Assembly: GCF_001685485.1 (NCBI RefSeq)
Contig: NZ_BDEL01000001.1
Coordinates: forward strand, 3,941,501 to 4,005,500
Source: Formosa haliotis
GTDB taxonomy: Bacteria > Bacteroidota > Bacteroidia > Flavobacteriales > Flavobacteriaceae
DNA: 64,000 nucleotides
Reading direction: 5' to 3'
In this document: positions 8,688 to 17,893 of the stretch, piece after piece
Position numbering within the stretch: position 1 is the first letter of the stretch
Layout of the letters: each line of letters starts with the position of its first letter
Translations under genes and position numbers: made by a program
Notes under the pieces: model-generated
Seen by the model: only the letters and a program-made list of their open reading frames with translations
Databases searched by the model: none
Told to the model about the DNA's origin: nothing

Positions 8688-9581
8688 ATGAAAAAAATAC
8701 TAATATTTATTTTAGTTGGTTTTTCTTTTAATTTAAGCTTTGCCCAAGATTGGATGACTAATTTGGAAGTGGCAGAGCGCTTGGCCTTAGCACAAAACAA
8801 ATTAATTGTAGCGGTTTGGCAAAATTCCTATTTTAATGGCATCCCTGCCTTTGTTGATAATAATAAAGGCGAGCAGGTTTTTGTTGAAAATATTATCGAT
8901 GAACCCGTTGTAGACAGCCTGCTATGGGCACATTTTATTCCGGTGATGTTACTAGAAGATGATTATGAGAAACTGTATAAACGTATAGAAAACAGATCGA
9001 ACGATTATAAAACTAAATTTAGTGATGATAGTTTTAAGGTGATGGATGCGAATGGAAATATCTTAAATGTTACCGCTAACAACTACATGTTAAATCTTAC
9101 AAATTTTTTACATAAGTACAGTATGGACATGTCGTTTTTAGAAACTAAAATGATAAATTATAAGAAAGAAAAAAACTTTTATTCGGCGTTTTATGTAGGG
9201 GCTCAATATTTAGATTTTGCTTTTTTTGCCAAACAGGAAGTCCGTCCAGAACTTGCAGATTTAGCGGGTATTTATCTGGATGAAGCGGCAGGTTATATAA
9301 ATACAGAACCTGAAGAAAGTAGGGCCGCCATTACGCAACGTGTACATTTGTTGAACATACAAAAATATCTTATTTTAGAAAGACCTAATAAAGTACTACG
9401 CCAATTAAAAAGGATAAAAGAGGATGAGGTAGCAGCGGTGAATAAAAATTTACGTTCGTTTTTATATTACTCGGCTTATACCATGCTTCACGATACCGAA
9501 AATGTAGCCGTTTGGCAACCGAATGTAACGGCTTTAGATAGGCGAAAATTGATGAGTTTAATGAGCAACATACCCCATTAA
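8688..9581 (+). CDS. Secreted thioredoxin-fold-like protein of unknown function
   Basis: Sec signal peptide MKKILIFILVGFSFNLSFAQ is followed by DWMTNLEVAERLALAQNKLIVAVWQ. This resembles the start of thioredoxin-like domains (helix, then a buried strand LIVAVWQ), but the CxxC position is occupied by NSYFNG with no cysteine, so no redox activity is expected. A strand VDSLLWAHFIPVMLLEDDY and FKVMDANGNIL continue that pattern. The C-terminal 150 residues are helical and TPR-like (YVGAQYLDFAFFAK, AGIYLDEAAGYI). It sits between a YkgJ gene (3 bp) and a hydroxylase gene (1 bp) in one operon. The fold assignment is inferred from pattern only. Confidence 0.6.
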   Translation: MKKILIFILVGFSFNLSFAQDWMTNLEVAERLALAQNKLIVAVWQNSYFNGIPAFVDNNKGEQVFVENIIDEPVVDSLLWAHFIPVMLLEDDYEKLYKRIENRSNDYKTKFSDDSFKVMDANGNILNVTANNYMLNLTNFLHKYSMDMSFLETKMINYKKEKNFYSAFYVGAQYLDFAFFAKQEVRPELADLAGIYLDEAAGYINTEPEESRAAITQRVHLLNIQKYLILERPNKVLRQLKRIKEDEVAAVNKNLRSFLYYSAYTMLHDTENVAVWQPNVTALDRRKLMSLMSNIPH

Positions 9582-9582
9582 T

Positions 9583-10422
9583 TTGGAAGCTATATTTACA
9601 TGTTTTGAAACAATTCCGTCACTTCACCGAAGTCTGATTCTGGTGGGAGGGATTACGTTTTTCTGGATTTTAGAAGGGGCTGTGCCTTTATTTAAATTCA
9701 ATTATAAAAAATGGAAACATGCTTGGCCTAACTTGTTCTTTACCCTTACAACTATTGTAATTAATTTTGGCTTAGCATTTATCCTTTTAAAAACATCAGA
9801 TTGGGTTACGGCGAATAATTTTGGAATAATCAATTGGTTGCCAAACATGCCGCTATGGCTATATGTGCTTTTGGGCGTTTTACTTTTAGATTTCTTCGGA
9901 GCCTATTTAGCGCATTATGTAGAGCATAAAGTAAAACCCTTATGGATGGTGCATTTGGTGCACCACACAGACCATAATGTAGATACCACTACCGGAAACA
10001 GACATCACCCCATAGAGAGCGTGATTCGGTTTGTGTTTACACTTGTCGGTATTTTTATTGTTGGTGCGCCAATTGCGGTGATCATGATTTACCAATCGCT
10101 ATCGGTAATTTTTACGCAACTTACACATGCCAATATTAAAATGCCTCGCGCCCTAGATAAAGCTATAAGTTACGTGTTTGTGTCTCCAGACATGCATAAA
10201 GTGCATCATCATTATGTATTGCCATATACCGATTCTAACTACGGAAATATTTTTTCTATTTGGGATAGACTATTCGGGACGTATATGGAGTTAGATCGCG
10301 AAAAATTAACTTATGGAGTAGATACTTTTCCAGATGAAAAAACAAATAGTAATATTAAAGATTTGTTGAAACAACCGTTTCATAAATATCGTAAACCGAC
10401 AACTTTTGATGCTTCAAAATAG
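9583..10422 (+). CDS. Sterol desaturase / fatty acid hydroxylase family membrane protein
   Basis: Membrane di-iron oxygenase of the fatty acid hydroxylase superfamily. The histidine boxes are visible: AHYVEHK near residue 110, HLVHHTDHNVDTT near 124, NRHHP near 139, and MHKVHHHYVLP near 204. About five hydrophobic helices surround them (for example LILVGGITFFWILEGA and LWLYVLLGVLLLDFFG). Translation probably starts at the TTG at 9583, one base after the upstream stop. An in-frame stop at 9562 excludes a longer form and the first ATG is about 70 residues in. The substrate (sterol-like lipid, fatty acid or hopanoid) cannot be read from the sequence. Confidence 0.85.
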   Translation: MEAIFTCFETIPSLHRSLILVGGITFFWILEGAVPLFKFNYKKWKHAWPNLFFTLTTIVINFGLAFILLKTSDWVTANNFGIINWLPNMPLWLYVLLGVLLLDFFGAYLAHYVEHKVKPLWMVHLVHHTDHNVDTTTGNRHHPIESVIRFVFTLVGIFIVGAPIAVIMIYQSLSVIFTQLTHANIKMPRALDKAISYVFVSPDMHKVHHHYVLPYTDSNYGNIFSIWDRLFGTYMELDREKLTYGVDTFPDEKTNSNIKDLLKQPFHKYRKPTTFDASK

Positions 10423-10507
10423 TTGCCTCGCATAGAGTTGATAGAAAAAAGGTGCAGAGGAGCCAAGTAGTAATGGAATTTGTTTACACGGAGTTACATG
10501 CTAGCTC

Positions 10508-12760
10508 TTATTTTTTATATACTTTAAAATTAAAACTGTCAGTACCTAATAATCCAGTTCCACTAACGCCTTCAATGCTTCCTGTAAAAATGGTATTTAG
10601 GTCTGAACAATAAAATTCAATTATTGCTTCTCCTTGTTCATTAGTAATTATGTCTGGTTTCCAGAATAGGGTATTACGATAATCAGGGAAAGGATCATTT
10701 ACAGTTTCTTTATCATAAATAGGTTGGTAAAACTCACGTTTGCCGTAGTACCCTTTGAGCATCTTTAAATTGAACTTATTTAGAAGTTCTTCTTCTGTAT
10801 ATTTTTTTTCTCGGTATGGGACTCTGCTTACTCTATTTTCTGCCAAATATATTTTACCTTCAATAGGTTTTCTCCTGTAATCTTCGGGGTGATTTATGCA
10901 ATTCAAATTACCATAACGACAGACATAATCTGTTAATTCAAGTTTCGCTAAACTATCTAAAGCTCCCAAATATTTATTCCTGAAAACCTGATCTTTCTTG
11001 GCTGAAAGCACAACTTCATCCAGTTTGTTAACTTTATCTGATACAATTAAAGGTTCTCTATTATCTTCTAATGATTCTACTTTTAATTTTGGAAAAGGAT
11101 AGTTTATTGGCGTTGTCTTACTATTTATATTAATGATGTCAAATGAATTATCTTTAATATCGATAACATATTTAGGTTTGTTTTGTGTCAGGGGTTTTAT
11201 ATAAAAATAACCTTTTTCTCCCAATTTGAAATGTTTGTAATTAATGCCTAAAATTCCGTTGGAATCTGTAAATATAAAATCCTTACCTCTTAAAGAATCT
11301 GGTGTATAAGCCATTACAACCTGTTGTTGTTCCGTTTTAGGTTTTTTAGTAACTCTATCCAATCGAATCTTGCCAGTAATGGAGTCAGAAAGAATAGGTT
11401 TTCTTAGTTTGTTTTCTTTTAAATTCTCTTCATTCCAAACGTATCGTCTCCACCCTTGGGTGAGTAATAATAGGTTTAAAGCATCATGCCTATTTATATT
11501 GTCTTCATTAAAATAATAAATAGGGTCATAAATATTTCCCTTTAATTGCGTTGATAAATGATAGTGAGTTAGTATGTTTTTTGGTTCAAATTTATTTTGA
11601 TAAGCATTATCGTAAATACTTAACCCTAAATGAGCTTCAACGGGTTCACCGTCTTTATCTGTAGCCTTTATTTTTAAGGTTGCTTTTTCTCTAGTTTTAT
11701 ATTCGCTTTTGTTTAAAATTGTTTTTATGTTTAGTTTTTGGTCTTGTTTAACATAAACTAAACGTTCTGCAATAGGTTTTAAATTAGTATTAATTAGGGT
11801 TATTTCTGCAATGCCTTGTGGAATATCTTTTAAAGGTATTTTTATAATAATCTCATCTCTTAATTTAGCAGAAGCCACACTGTAAATAATACCTCTTATT
11901 TGTAGTTGTAAGTATATAGATTCTGGTTTTAGGTCTCTACTTTGAGCTATTTTAAAAGTTAAAAAATCATTTGTGTTTGCTATTAAACTGAGGGTTTTGC
12001 CGGTAGGTTTAATTTCTGGTAATGGGTATTTTTTGTCAGACTCAGTAAGCTGAATATAATAATTGTTTGTTTTTTTTGGCATGAAATTAATACTTCCCAT
12101 GCCAGCATGAATACTTTTAAAATTAAAAAGCGGTAAATTATTTTCGTATAAAACTCCAGAAACATCAACAGGTAGCCCTTTTTTGTTTGTGGCTTTAAAT
12201 GCAAGTGTGTTTTCAATATCAGAAACTAAATAACCGCCTTCGGGAAATAACGAAAATTGGGCTATGGAATCATTTTTAACGGCAGTATTGTTAATTTTTT
12301 CTTTTATGTTTTTAACAATGGTCACCTTTTTTAGTGCATAAAATGCTTCTTGATTGCGGAAGTAGGAATGTTCGCTGTATGCAGCAAGTGAGTAACGTCC
12401 TGTTTTTAATGAATCTTGAATGTAAAGATGACCATCAACAAAGCCATTTTCTATTTCATATTTTTCTTTCCAGACCGCTTGTTTTGTTTCGTCGTTAATT
12501 AATTGAATATAGAGCGTTTTATTTCTTTTAGAAGGAGTTAGATATTGTGCATTTAAAACGTAGGCTTTGAACCATAAGTTTTCTTCGGTTTCATAAATAC
12601 TCTTACTTGTTTGAAGGTAAATATTATCTAAGGATTGATTGTCTGTTAACTTTTGAAAATTATCGGCTATAATATCAATTACATTTCTATTATTCTGAGA
12701 ATGGAGCACACCAAAAATAAAATAAAAACATATTAAAATGTATTTTAACCTTTCATTCAT
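10508..12760 (-). CDS. Large secreted MG2/macroglobulin-like domain protein
   Basis: The 750-residue product starts with an N-terminal hydrophobic segment ending VLHSQNN (signal peptide). The motif DNIYLQTSKSIYETEENLWFKAYVLNA near residue 45 is the MG2-like beta-domain (P/S-x-Y-x-x-G/E-D-x-hW-F-K) seen in alpha-2-macroglobulin-like surface proteins. Ig-like stretches follow (GRYSLAAYSEHSYFRNQ, LFPEGGYLVSDIENTLAFKATNKKG). The region PILSDSITGKIRLDR and VEKVNKLDEVVLSAKK-like segments recall carboxypeptidase-regulatory and receptor-plug linkers, and the end NEQGEAIIEFYCSDLNTIF is a macroglobulin-style final domain. No thioester CxEQ motif is present. Precise role unknown; probably envelope-associated. 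It lies 32 bp downstream of the NamZ-like gene on the same strand. Confidence 0.65.
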   Translation of the reverse strand: MNERLKYILICFYFIFGVLHSQNNRNVIDIIADNFQKLTDNQSLDNIYLQTSKSIYETEENLWFKAYVLNAQYLTPSKRNKTLYIQLINDETKQAVWKEKYEIENGFVDGHLYIQDSLKTGRYSLAAYSEHSYFRNQEAFYALKKVTIVKNIKEKINNTAVKNDSIAQFSLFPEGGYLVSDIENTLAFKATNKKGLPVDVSGVLYENNLPLFNFKSIHAGMGSINFMPKKTNNYYIQLTESDKKYPLPEIKPTGKTLSLIANTNDFLTFKIAQSRDLKPESIYLQLQIRGIIYSVASAKLRDEIIIKIPLKDIPQGIAEITLINTNLKPIAERLVYVKQDQKLNIKTILNKSEYKTREKATLKIKATDKDGEPVEAHLGLSIYDNAYQNKFEPKNILTHYHLSTQLKGNIYDPIYYFNEDNINRHDALNLLLLTQGWRRYVWNEENLKENKLRKPILSDSITGKIRLDRVTKKPKTEQQQVVMAYTPDSLRGKDFIFTDSNGILGINYKHFKLGEKGYFYIKPLTQNKPKYVIDIKDNSFDIININSKTTPINYPFPKLKVESLEDNREPLIVSDKVNKLDEVVLSAKKDQVFRNKYLGALDSLAKLELTDYVCRYGNLNCINHPEDYRRKPIEGKIYLAENRVSRVPYREKKYTEEELLNKFNLKMLKGYYGKREFYQPIYDKETVNDPFPDYRNTLFWKPDIITNEQGEAIIEFYCSDLNTIFTGSIEGVSGTGLLGTDSFNFKVYKK

Positions 12761-12792
12761 TTTATCGAAAATGTTTTTCGGCTTGCGTGTAA

Positions 12793-14016
12793 CTAATTAT
12801 ACAACACATATTTTTTACGCATTTTCTTATACGCATCTAAACCGGTTTTCCAAGATTGTTTAATTTCGGTCACACTTAAATTGCCTTCAATTTGTTTCTG
12901 AAGTTTTTTAGATCCTGCTAACTTAGTGAAAAATGCATTAAAAAACTCAGTTTTATTTGCTGTTGCTTGATACGCTTTAATAAGATAAGCTAAATTAATC
13001 TGATTCAGTTGTTTTTCGTTGGTTAAATCTACCCCGTAACACAGTTTTCCTTCATGCTTCGGGTGTTTTGCACCATCGTTAGGTTTCGGCGTATAACTAA
13101 AGGTCTGATTTTTCAAAAATGGTGACCCATACACCTGAAACTGGGTATTTGTTCCGCGGCCAGCATTAACATTGGTACCTTCAAAAAAACATAAACTCGG
13201 ATATAAATTAATCGATTGGTCGTTAGGTAGGTTTGGCGATGGTTTTATAGGTAAATGGTAAAGAGAATCGTGGGTATAATGCTCCATTTTAATAACAGTC
13301 AGTTCACAGGTCACCTTATTTGTTAACCAACGTTCGCCGTTAATCATTTGCGCATATTCTCCAATCGTCATGCCATGAACCACAGGAACAGGGTGCATAC
13401 CAACAAAACTTTTGTGCTCCATTTCTAAAATCGGGCCATCAATATACCGTCCGTTTGGGTTTGGTCGATCTAAAATTAAAACCGGAATATTGTTTTCTGC
13501 ACAGGCTTCCATAACATAATGCAGAGTCGAAATATAGGTGTAAAAACGGGCTCCCACATCTTGAATGTCGAAAATCAATAGGTCTATATTTTTAAGCTGA
13601 TTTGCCGTTGGTTTTTTATTCGATCCGTATAACGAAACAATTGGCAATTTGGTTTTTGTATCTATTCCGTCTTTTACAACTTCGCCAGCATCTGCAGTAC
13701 CTCGAAACCCATGTTCTGGAGAAAACACTTTGGTAATGCTTACATCTAATTGCAATAACGAATCTACAAGGTGCGTAAAACCATCATCGGTTTTAAATAT
13801 AACCGAAGTTTGGTTCGCGACGATTCCAATTTTTTTGCCTTCTAAAAGCGGAAGATAATCTTGAGTTCTGTTTGCACCAACAATAATGGTGCTATCGTTT
13901 TGAATAATAGAATGATTTGTGTTTGAGTTTTTGGATATAGGTTTTGCCAGACAACCACAAGAAATCATGATGAAAACAAATAATAAAACTGTATTTTTGA
14001 GGACATTTAAATGCAT
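12793..14016 (-). CDS. NamZ-like exo-beta-N-acetylmuramidase (DUF1343, GH171-type)
   Basis: DUF1343 family protein. Characterised members (NamZ of Bacillus and Tannerella) release terminal MurNAc from peptidoglycan fragments. The N-terminus MHLNVLKNTVLLFVFIMISCGC is a lipoprotein-type signal (lipobox around ISC). Family motifs follow: LEGKKIGIVANQTS, VFSPEHGFRGTADAGE, LIFDIQDVGARFYTYIST, LDRPNPNGRYIDGP, PVVHGMTIGEYAQMIN and FFEGTNVNAGRGTN. Length (407) matches the family. A role in recycling cell-wall fragments is inferred. The ATG is immediately back to back with the start of the plus-strand permease (ATGCAT), so each gene's promoter must lie inside the other gene. Confidence 0.87.
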   Translation of the reverse strand: MHLNVLKNTVLLFVFIMISCGCLAKPISKNSNTNHSIIQNDSTIIVGANRTQDYLPLLEGKKIGIVANQTSVIFKTDDGFTHLVDSLLQLDVSITKVFSPEHGFRGTADAGEVVKDGIDTKTKLPIVSLYGSNKKPTANQLKNIDLLIFDIQDVGARFYTYISTLHYVMEACAENNIPVLILDRPNPNGRYIDGPILEMEHKSFVGMHPVPVVHGMTIGEYAQMINGERWLTNKVTCELTVIKMEHYTHDSLYHLPIKPSPNLPNDQSINLYPSLCFFEGTNVNAGRGTNTQFQVYGSPFLKNQTFSYTPKPNDGAKHPKHEGKLCYGVDLTNEKQLNQINLAYLIKAYQATANKTEFFNAFFTKLAGSKKLQKQIEGNLSVTEIKQSWKTGLDAYKKMRKKYVLYN

Positions 14017-15261
14017 ACCAATAATTTGAATTACGAATATTTTTTAGCCAAGCGTATAATAGGCAATAAAGCGTATAAAAGTAGTGTATCGGCACCAATA
14101 ATAAAAATTGGAATCGCGGCAATTACAATTGGTATTGTGGTTATGATGATTGCCATTGCTACGGGAATAGGGCTGCAGCAAAAGATTAGAGATAAGGTAG
14201 TTGCATTTAATGGACATATCACCATTTCTAATTTCGATAGTAATAATTCGCAAGAAAGTGTGGTGCCTATTTCTACACATCAAGAGTTTTATCCCGAATT
14301 TAAGAGTGTAGAAGGTATAAATCATATTCAAGGTGTGGCGACTAAGTTTGGAGTGATTCGAACAGCAACCGATTTTGAAGGCATTGTTTTAAAAGGGGTT
14401 GGTAAAGATTTTACTTGGGATTATTTTAAAGAATTTTTAATTGAAGGTCGCCTACCAGATTTTACTAAAGATAGAACCGAAGATGTGTTAATCTCTAAGT
14501 TTATTGCGAATAAAATGGGGTTTAAACTAGGCGATAAATTCAACACCTATTTTATAAAAGACGATACCAATAAGCCACCAAGTATAATTACCTATAATAT
14601 AGTTGGTATTTATAATTCAGGTTTTCAGGAGTTCGATGCCTCATATATTATTGGAGATATTAGGCATATTCAGCGTTTAAATAAATGGGATGATACCCAA
14701 ATAGGAAATTTTGAATTGTTTGTAGATGATTTTGATGAGGTACACGACATTGGGATGGAAGTGTATAAAAACACGCCACCAACATTAAACACTCAAACTA
14801 TTTTAGATAAGTTCTATTCTATTTTTGAATGGATTAAAATTTTCGACAATAATATTTATGCCATTATCGGGATCATGATTTTAGTGGCAGGTATTAATAT
14901 GATCACGGCTTTACTAGTTTTAATACTTGAACGCACCCAAATGATAGGTGTTTTAAAAGCTCTTGGCAGTAACAACTGGAGCATTCGTAAATTATTTTTA
15001 TTTAACGCTGCGTATCTTATAGTTCTTGGTTTGTTTTGGGGAAATGTTATTGGTTTAGGATTACTGTTTGCTCAGAAATATTTAAAACTCTTTCCTTTAG
15101 ATCCGAGCGTGTATTATGTTACCGAAGCACCGGTTTACATCAATTTAGATTATATAATCGCCTTAAACGTGGGGACCTTTGTCTTGTGTTTGGTTATGCT
15201 TTTAGTGCCGTCTTATATAATTACCAAGATATCTCCAGTAAAAGCGATGCGATTTGAGTAG
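14011..15261 (+). CDS. ABC transporter permease, LolC/LolE-like FtsX family
   Basis: Inner-membrane MacB/FtsX-type permease with the usual layout. One N-terminal helix (IIKIGIAAITIGIVVMMIAIATG) is followed by a roughly 200-residue periplasmic domain and three C-terminal helices (AIIGIMILVAGINMITALLVLI, LFNAAYLIVLGLFWGNVIGLG, IALNVGTFVLCLVMLLVP). It ends SPVKAMRFE, a characteristic FtsX C-terminus. By family it would work with a LolD-type ATPase to extract lipoproteins toward the outer membrane, but no ATPase is adjacent. The listed ATG gives MHTNNLNYEYFLAKR. Homologues start at the equivalent of the in-frame TTG at 14026 (LNYEYFLAKR), so the true start may be there. Starts of this gene and the NamZ-like gene are overlapping and divergent. 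Confidence 0.82.
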   Translation: MHTNNLNYEYFLAKRIIGNKAYKSSVSAPIIKIGIAAITIGIVVMMIAIATGIGLQQKIRDKVVAFNGHITISNFDSNNSQESVVPISTHQEFYPEFKSVEGINHIQGVATKFGVIRTATDFEGIVLKGVGKDFTWDYFKEFLIEGRLPDFTKDRTEDVLISKFIANKMGFKLGDKFNTYFIKDDTNKPPSIITYNIVGIYNSGFQEFDASYIIGDIRHIQRLNKWDDTQIGNFELFVDDFDEVHDIGMEVYKNTPPTLNTQTILDKFYSIFEWIKIFDNNIYAIIGIMILVAGINMITALLVLILERTQMIGVLKALGSNNWSIRKLFLFNAAYLIVLGLFWGNVIGLGLLFAQKYLKLFPLDPSVYYVTEAPVYINLDYIIALNVGTFVLCLVMLLVPSYIITKISPVKAMRFE

Positions 15262-15446
15262 GTTTTTTATGGTGGAGCGGTGATGCAGTTTTGAAAGTGA
15301 AAAGTTGCTTTTAATTCCTAAATATTCAAATTAATTTTAGAATCATTTTAGTAAAATTTGCGTTTTATTTAACAGACTTACAAGGATTTAATTTTTAGTT
15401 TCATAGCCACAATAGCATTCTGTCAACAACTAACATAAGCTACAAT

Positions 15447-16232
15447 ATGAAACAACTTTTACGCCTTAGCATTATTTTTATGTCTACTCTTGTTTTTGCA
15501 CAAAACAAAACAGGTTTAGTAAATTACGGTCACAAACAGAGCATGGGTATGGGAGCGCCCATAGGTCTCGATTATAATGCAGCCTTACAGTTTAATACGG
15601 ATTACGCATTATATAGTTTTCAAAAAGATGCTTTGGAAGGGGGACATATTCAGAAATCTGAAATTATCCGTGATGGTGAGAATAAAGTTTTTGTGAAATC
15701 AAAGTTTAGCACGCCAGAAGGTTTTCAATATTACACAGACAGGAATACAAATACCATGCAATCTAGAGATTTGGGACTTGTCTATGTTAAAGAAACGCTT
15801 CCAAAAATTACATGGGAAATCAGTTCGGAAACCAAAACCATAGGCGATTTCAATTGCGTAAAAGCCACAACAAGTTTTAGAGGACGAGACTATACCGCTT
15901 GGTTTACCACAGCAATTCCTTTACCGTATGGGCCTTGGAAACTACAGGGCTTACCTGGATTAATTTTGGAAGCTTACGATACCCATAAAGAAGTGTATTT
16001 TTACTTTAAGTCTATTCAATATCCATTAGCTACAGCGACTGCTATAGTTGCTCCAAATCCAAAACAGGATGGGAAAGCCTGGATTACGTTTGCAGATTAT
16101 AAAAATGGACTTATCGAAGCGCATAAACGTGCTACTGAAAATGGTCGATTATTTATGGAGAACTTTGATGCTGAGGAAAACACGGCAAGAAAATCTATGG
16201 CAAATACTTATGTTGAAGTGTTTGATGAGTAG
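15447..16232 (+). CDS. GLPGLI family protein, copy 1
   Basis: Secreted protein with signal peptide MKQLLRLSIIFMSTLVFAQ and the family-defining block PLPYGPWKLQGLPGLILEAYD near residues 155-175. The family (TIGR01200-type) is Bacteroidota-specific and of unknown function, often next to a TonB receptor of the outer-membrane beta-barrel type. Here a truncated receptor gene follows 3 bp downstream. Copy 2 (17033-17824) shares the YTAWFT/YTAWYT, PxPxGPWKxQGLPGLIL and signal-peptide features, so the two appear to be products of a local duplication. Confidence 0.85.
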   Translation: MKQLLRLSIIFMSTLVFAQNKTGLVNYGHKQSMGMGAPIGLDYNAALQFNTDYALYSFQKDALEGGHIQKSEIIRDGENKVFVKSKFSTPEGFQYYTDRNTNTMQSRDLGLVYVKETLPKITWEISSETKTIGDFNCVKATTSFRGRDYTAWFTTAIPLPYGPWKLQGLPGLILEAYDTHKEVYFYFKSIQYPLATATAIVAPNPKQDGKAWITFADYKNGLIEAHKRATENGRLFMENFDAEENTARKSMANTYVEVFDE

Positions 16233-16235
16233 TCG

Positions 16236-16772
16236 ATGGTAAAAATCCTATTTTTAATAATGCTTAATGGTGTTGCTTTTTGTCAGGTGCAAAACTTGAC
16301 GGTTTCTGGCGTTGTTAGATCCGAACTGCAAGAACCGCTTCAATATGTTTCGGTGGTATTGTATCAAAATCATCAGATTATAGCTTATTCAACTACCGAT
16401 AAATATGGAGCGTACCAATTGGAATTCAATATTAAAAGAAATGAACCACATACATTTTATATAGAAGTCAATAGTCTGGGCTATCACGTACAAAAACAGC
16501 AAATTCTATTTCACTCTAAAACCGATATAAAGCAGGATTTTGTATTAAGTGAAAAAATCGAACAGTTAAATGAAGTTGTTTTAGAGCCGTGGGAAAAAAT
16601 AGCGGTACAGCAGGAAACGATAAGGTTTAAAGCTGCTGCCTTTAAGGATGGTTCGGAACAAGTTGTTGAAGATTTACTTAAAAATATTCCTGGATTGGAA
16701 GTGTCTGAAGCAGCCTATTCAAAAGTTAGATGCTATTTTTTGCCTAAAGCCATTATAAAATCTTCAAATTAG
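16236..16772 (+). pseudogene. Truncated TonB-dependent receptor, N-terminal carboxypeptidase-like domain only
   Basis: It encodes 178 residues: a signal peptide (MVKILFLIMLNGVAFCQ), a carboxypeptidase-regulatory-like beta-sandwich (LTVSGVVRSELQEPLQYVSV ... SLGYHVQKQQ) and the start of a plug domain (RFKAAAFKDGSEQVVEDLLKNIPGLEVSE). The paralogue at 17894 continues after IPGL through the rest of the plug and a barrel. Here the reading frame instead ends in unrelated AAYSKVRCYFLPKAIIKSSN, and no barrel coding follows. The stop falls in a TCTTCAAATTAG segment that begins an intergenic repeat also found after the second copy, which points to a deletion or recombination. A product without a barrel cannot act as a receptor. 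Confidence 0.75.
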
Positions 16773-16837
16773 CATATTTTCAAATCATAGATTCAATCGC
16801 TCATTAATACATTAGTACATTGAATAATTGCAACATT
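16761..16837. repeat. Intergenic dispersed repeat, copy A
   Basis: The segment opens TCTTCAAATTA and closes with ATTAATACATT ... GAATAATTGCAACATT. A closely similar series of words in the same order occurs at 20631-20708 after the second receptor gene. Copy A includes the stop codon of the truncated receptor. Such AT-rich, partly repetitive spacers could serve as recombination points. Confidence 0.55.
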
Positions 16838-17032
16838 AACTACGGTTTTCCCGTAATTGAAAATCAAATTATTTTCATTTTTCGACGAACTGCATGATTT
16901 TGAGTTGTTTTATGTTTTAGTTTTTTTTCTTTGGAACGTTGTAAGCAAATTCTTAACTTTTGAAGTCTTAAAAAATATGCTTAAAACACGATCGATCGAA
17001 GCTAAAAGGCTTCATTTTAAATTCAATTACAA

Positions 17033-17824
17033 ATGAAAAACATTAGCCTACTTATTTTCTTTTTAATAGTCAGTTTACCCCTTCTAGCACAACCAGATGC
17101 TGTTTATACTAGTGTGAATTATCACACAAAATTAAATTTAGATTATCCGGCAGAACGATACTATACTTTAGTGTTTAAAGGTAATAAGTCTAGTTATATC
17201 GAGAAAGAATCTATTGAGGTACCCATACCTAACAGTAAAACAATGGATTACACAAATCATGAAGAATCGGAGATTTTTTATGTAAATAGCGTAGAAAAAA
17301 CTTTACATTTTCAGGAGTATATAGATTCTAAAAAATATTTAGTAACAGCTAACTTCCCAAAAATTAAATGGGATATTACTTCTACAGTTAAAGACACAGT
17401 TTTAGGACATTTGTGTAATAAGGCTGTAGGCAATTTTAGAGGCAGAATCTATACCGCTTGGTATACCCCAGAGATTCCCGTGCCTTTTGGTCCTTGGAAG
17501 TTTCAGGGCTTACCCGGATTAATTTTAAAAGTAACAGATAGTTTAAATCAGGTTGATATTACGGCAACACGATTAGAGTTTAAGACCTTGAATACGCAAG
17601 ATGAAAAATTTGATTTACCAACAGATTATAAAAAAATAATTGATGAGAAAACATTTCTAGACATGCGGTTTACATTTAGGATGGAACAAATAAAACGAAT
17701 TCGGGCAACCATGAGTCGGGAAGCTAAGTTAGGACCAATCAATATAAAGACAGATAGAACCAATCGTTGGGAGAAATTTTACGAGTGGGAAACCGAGCAG
17801 TCTACGCCGAGTAAATCGGAGTAG
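17033..17824 (+). CDS. GLPGLI family protein, copy 2
   Basis: A 263-residue secreted protein with signal peptide ending SLPLLAQ. The family block is VPFGPWKFQGLPGLILKVTD near residues 153-173, preceded by GRIYTAWYTPEIP. Function of the family is unknown. Its layout matches copy 1 at 15447, including the downstream TonB receptor gene (69 bp away here). The C-terminus is basic and helical (MRFTFRMEQIKRIRATMSREAK). About 260 bp of spacer carrying the copy A repeat separate it from the truncated receptor. Confidence 0.87.
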   Translation: MKNISLLIFFLIVSLPLLAQPDAVYTSVNYHTKLNLDYPAERYYTLVFKGNKSSYIEKESIEVPIPNSKTMDYTNHEESEIFYVNSVEKTLHFQEYIDSKKYLVTANFPKIKWDITSTVKDTVLGHLCNKAVGNFRGRIYTAWYTPEIPVPFGPWKFQGLPGLILKVTDSLNQVDITATRLEFKTLNTQDEKFDLPTDYKKIIDEKTFLDMRFTFRMEQIKRIRATMSREAKLGPINIKTDRTNRWEKFYEWETEQSTPSKSE

Positions 17825-17893
17825 AATTATACCATCTATAATTGCTTAAATTCAAATTGTTTTAATTACCTACGCCCCAAAACCAATTACTTA

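Noticed and set aside
16989..16998. CGATCGATCG palindrome before GLPGLI copy 2
   Set aside because: A short self-complementary word with no dyad of operator size around it. Likely chance.
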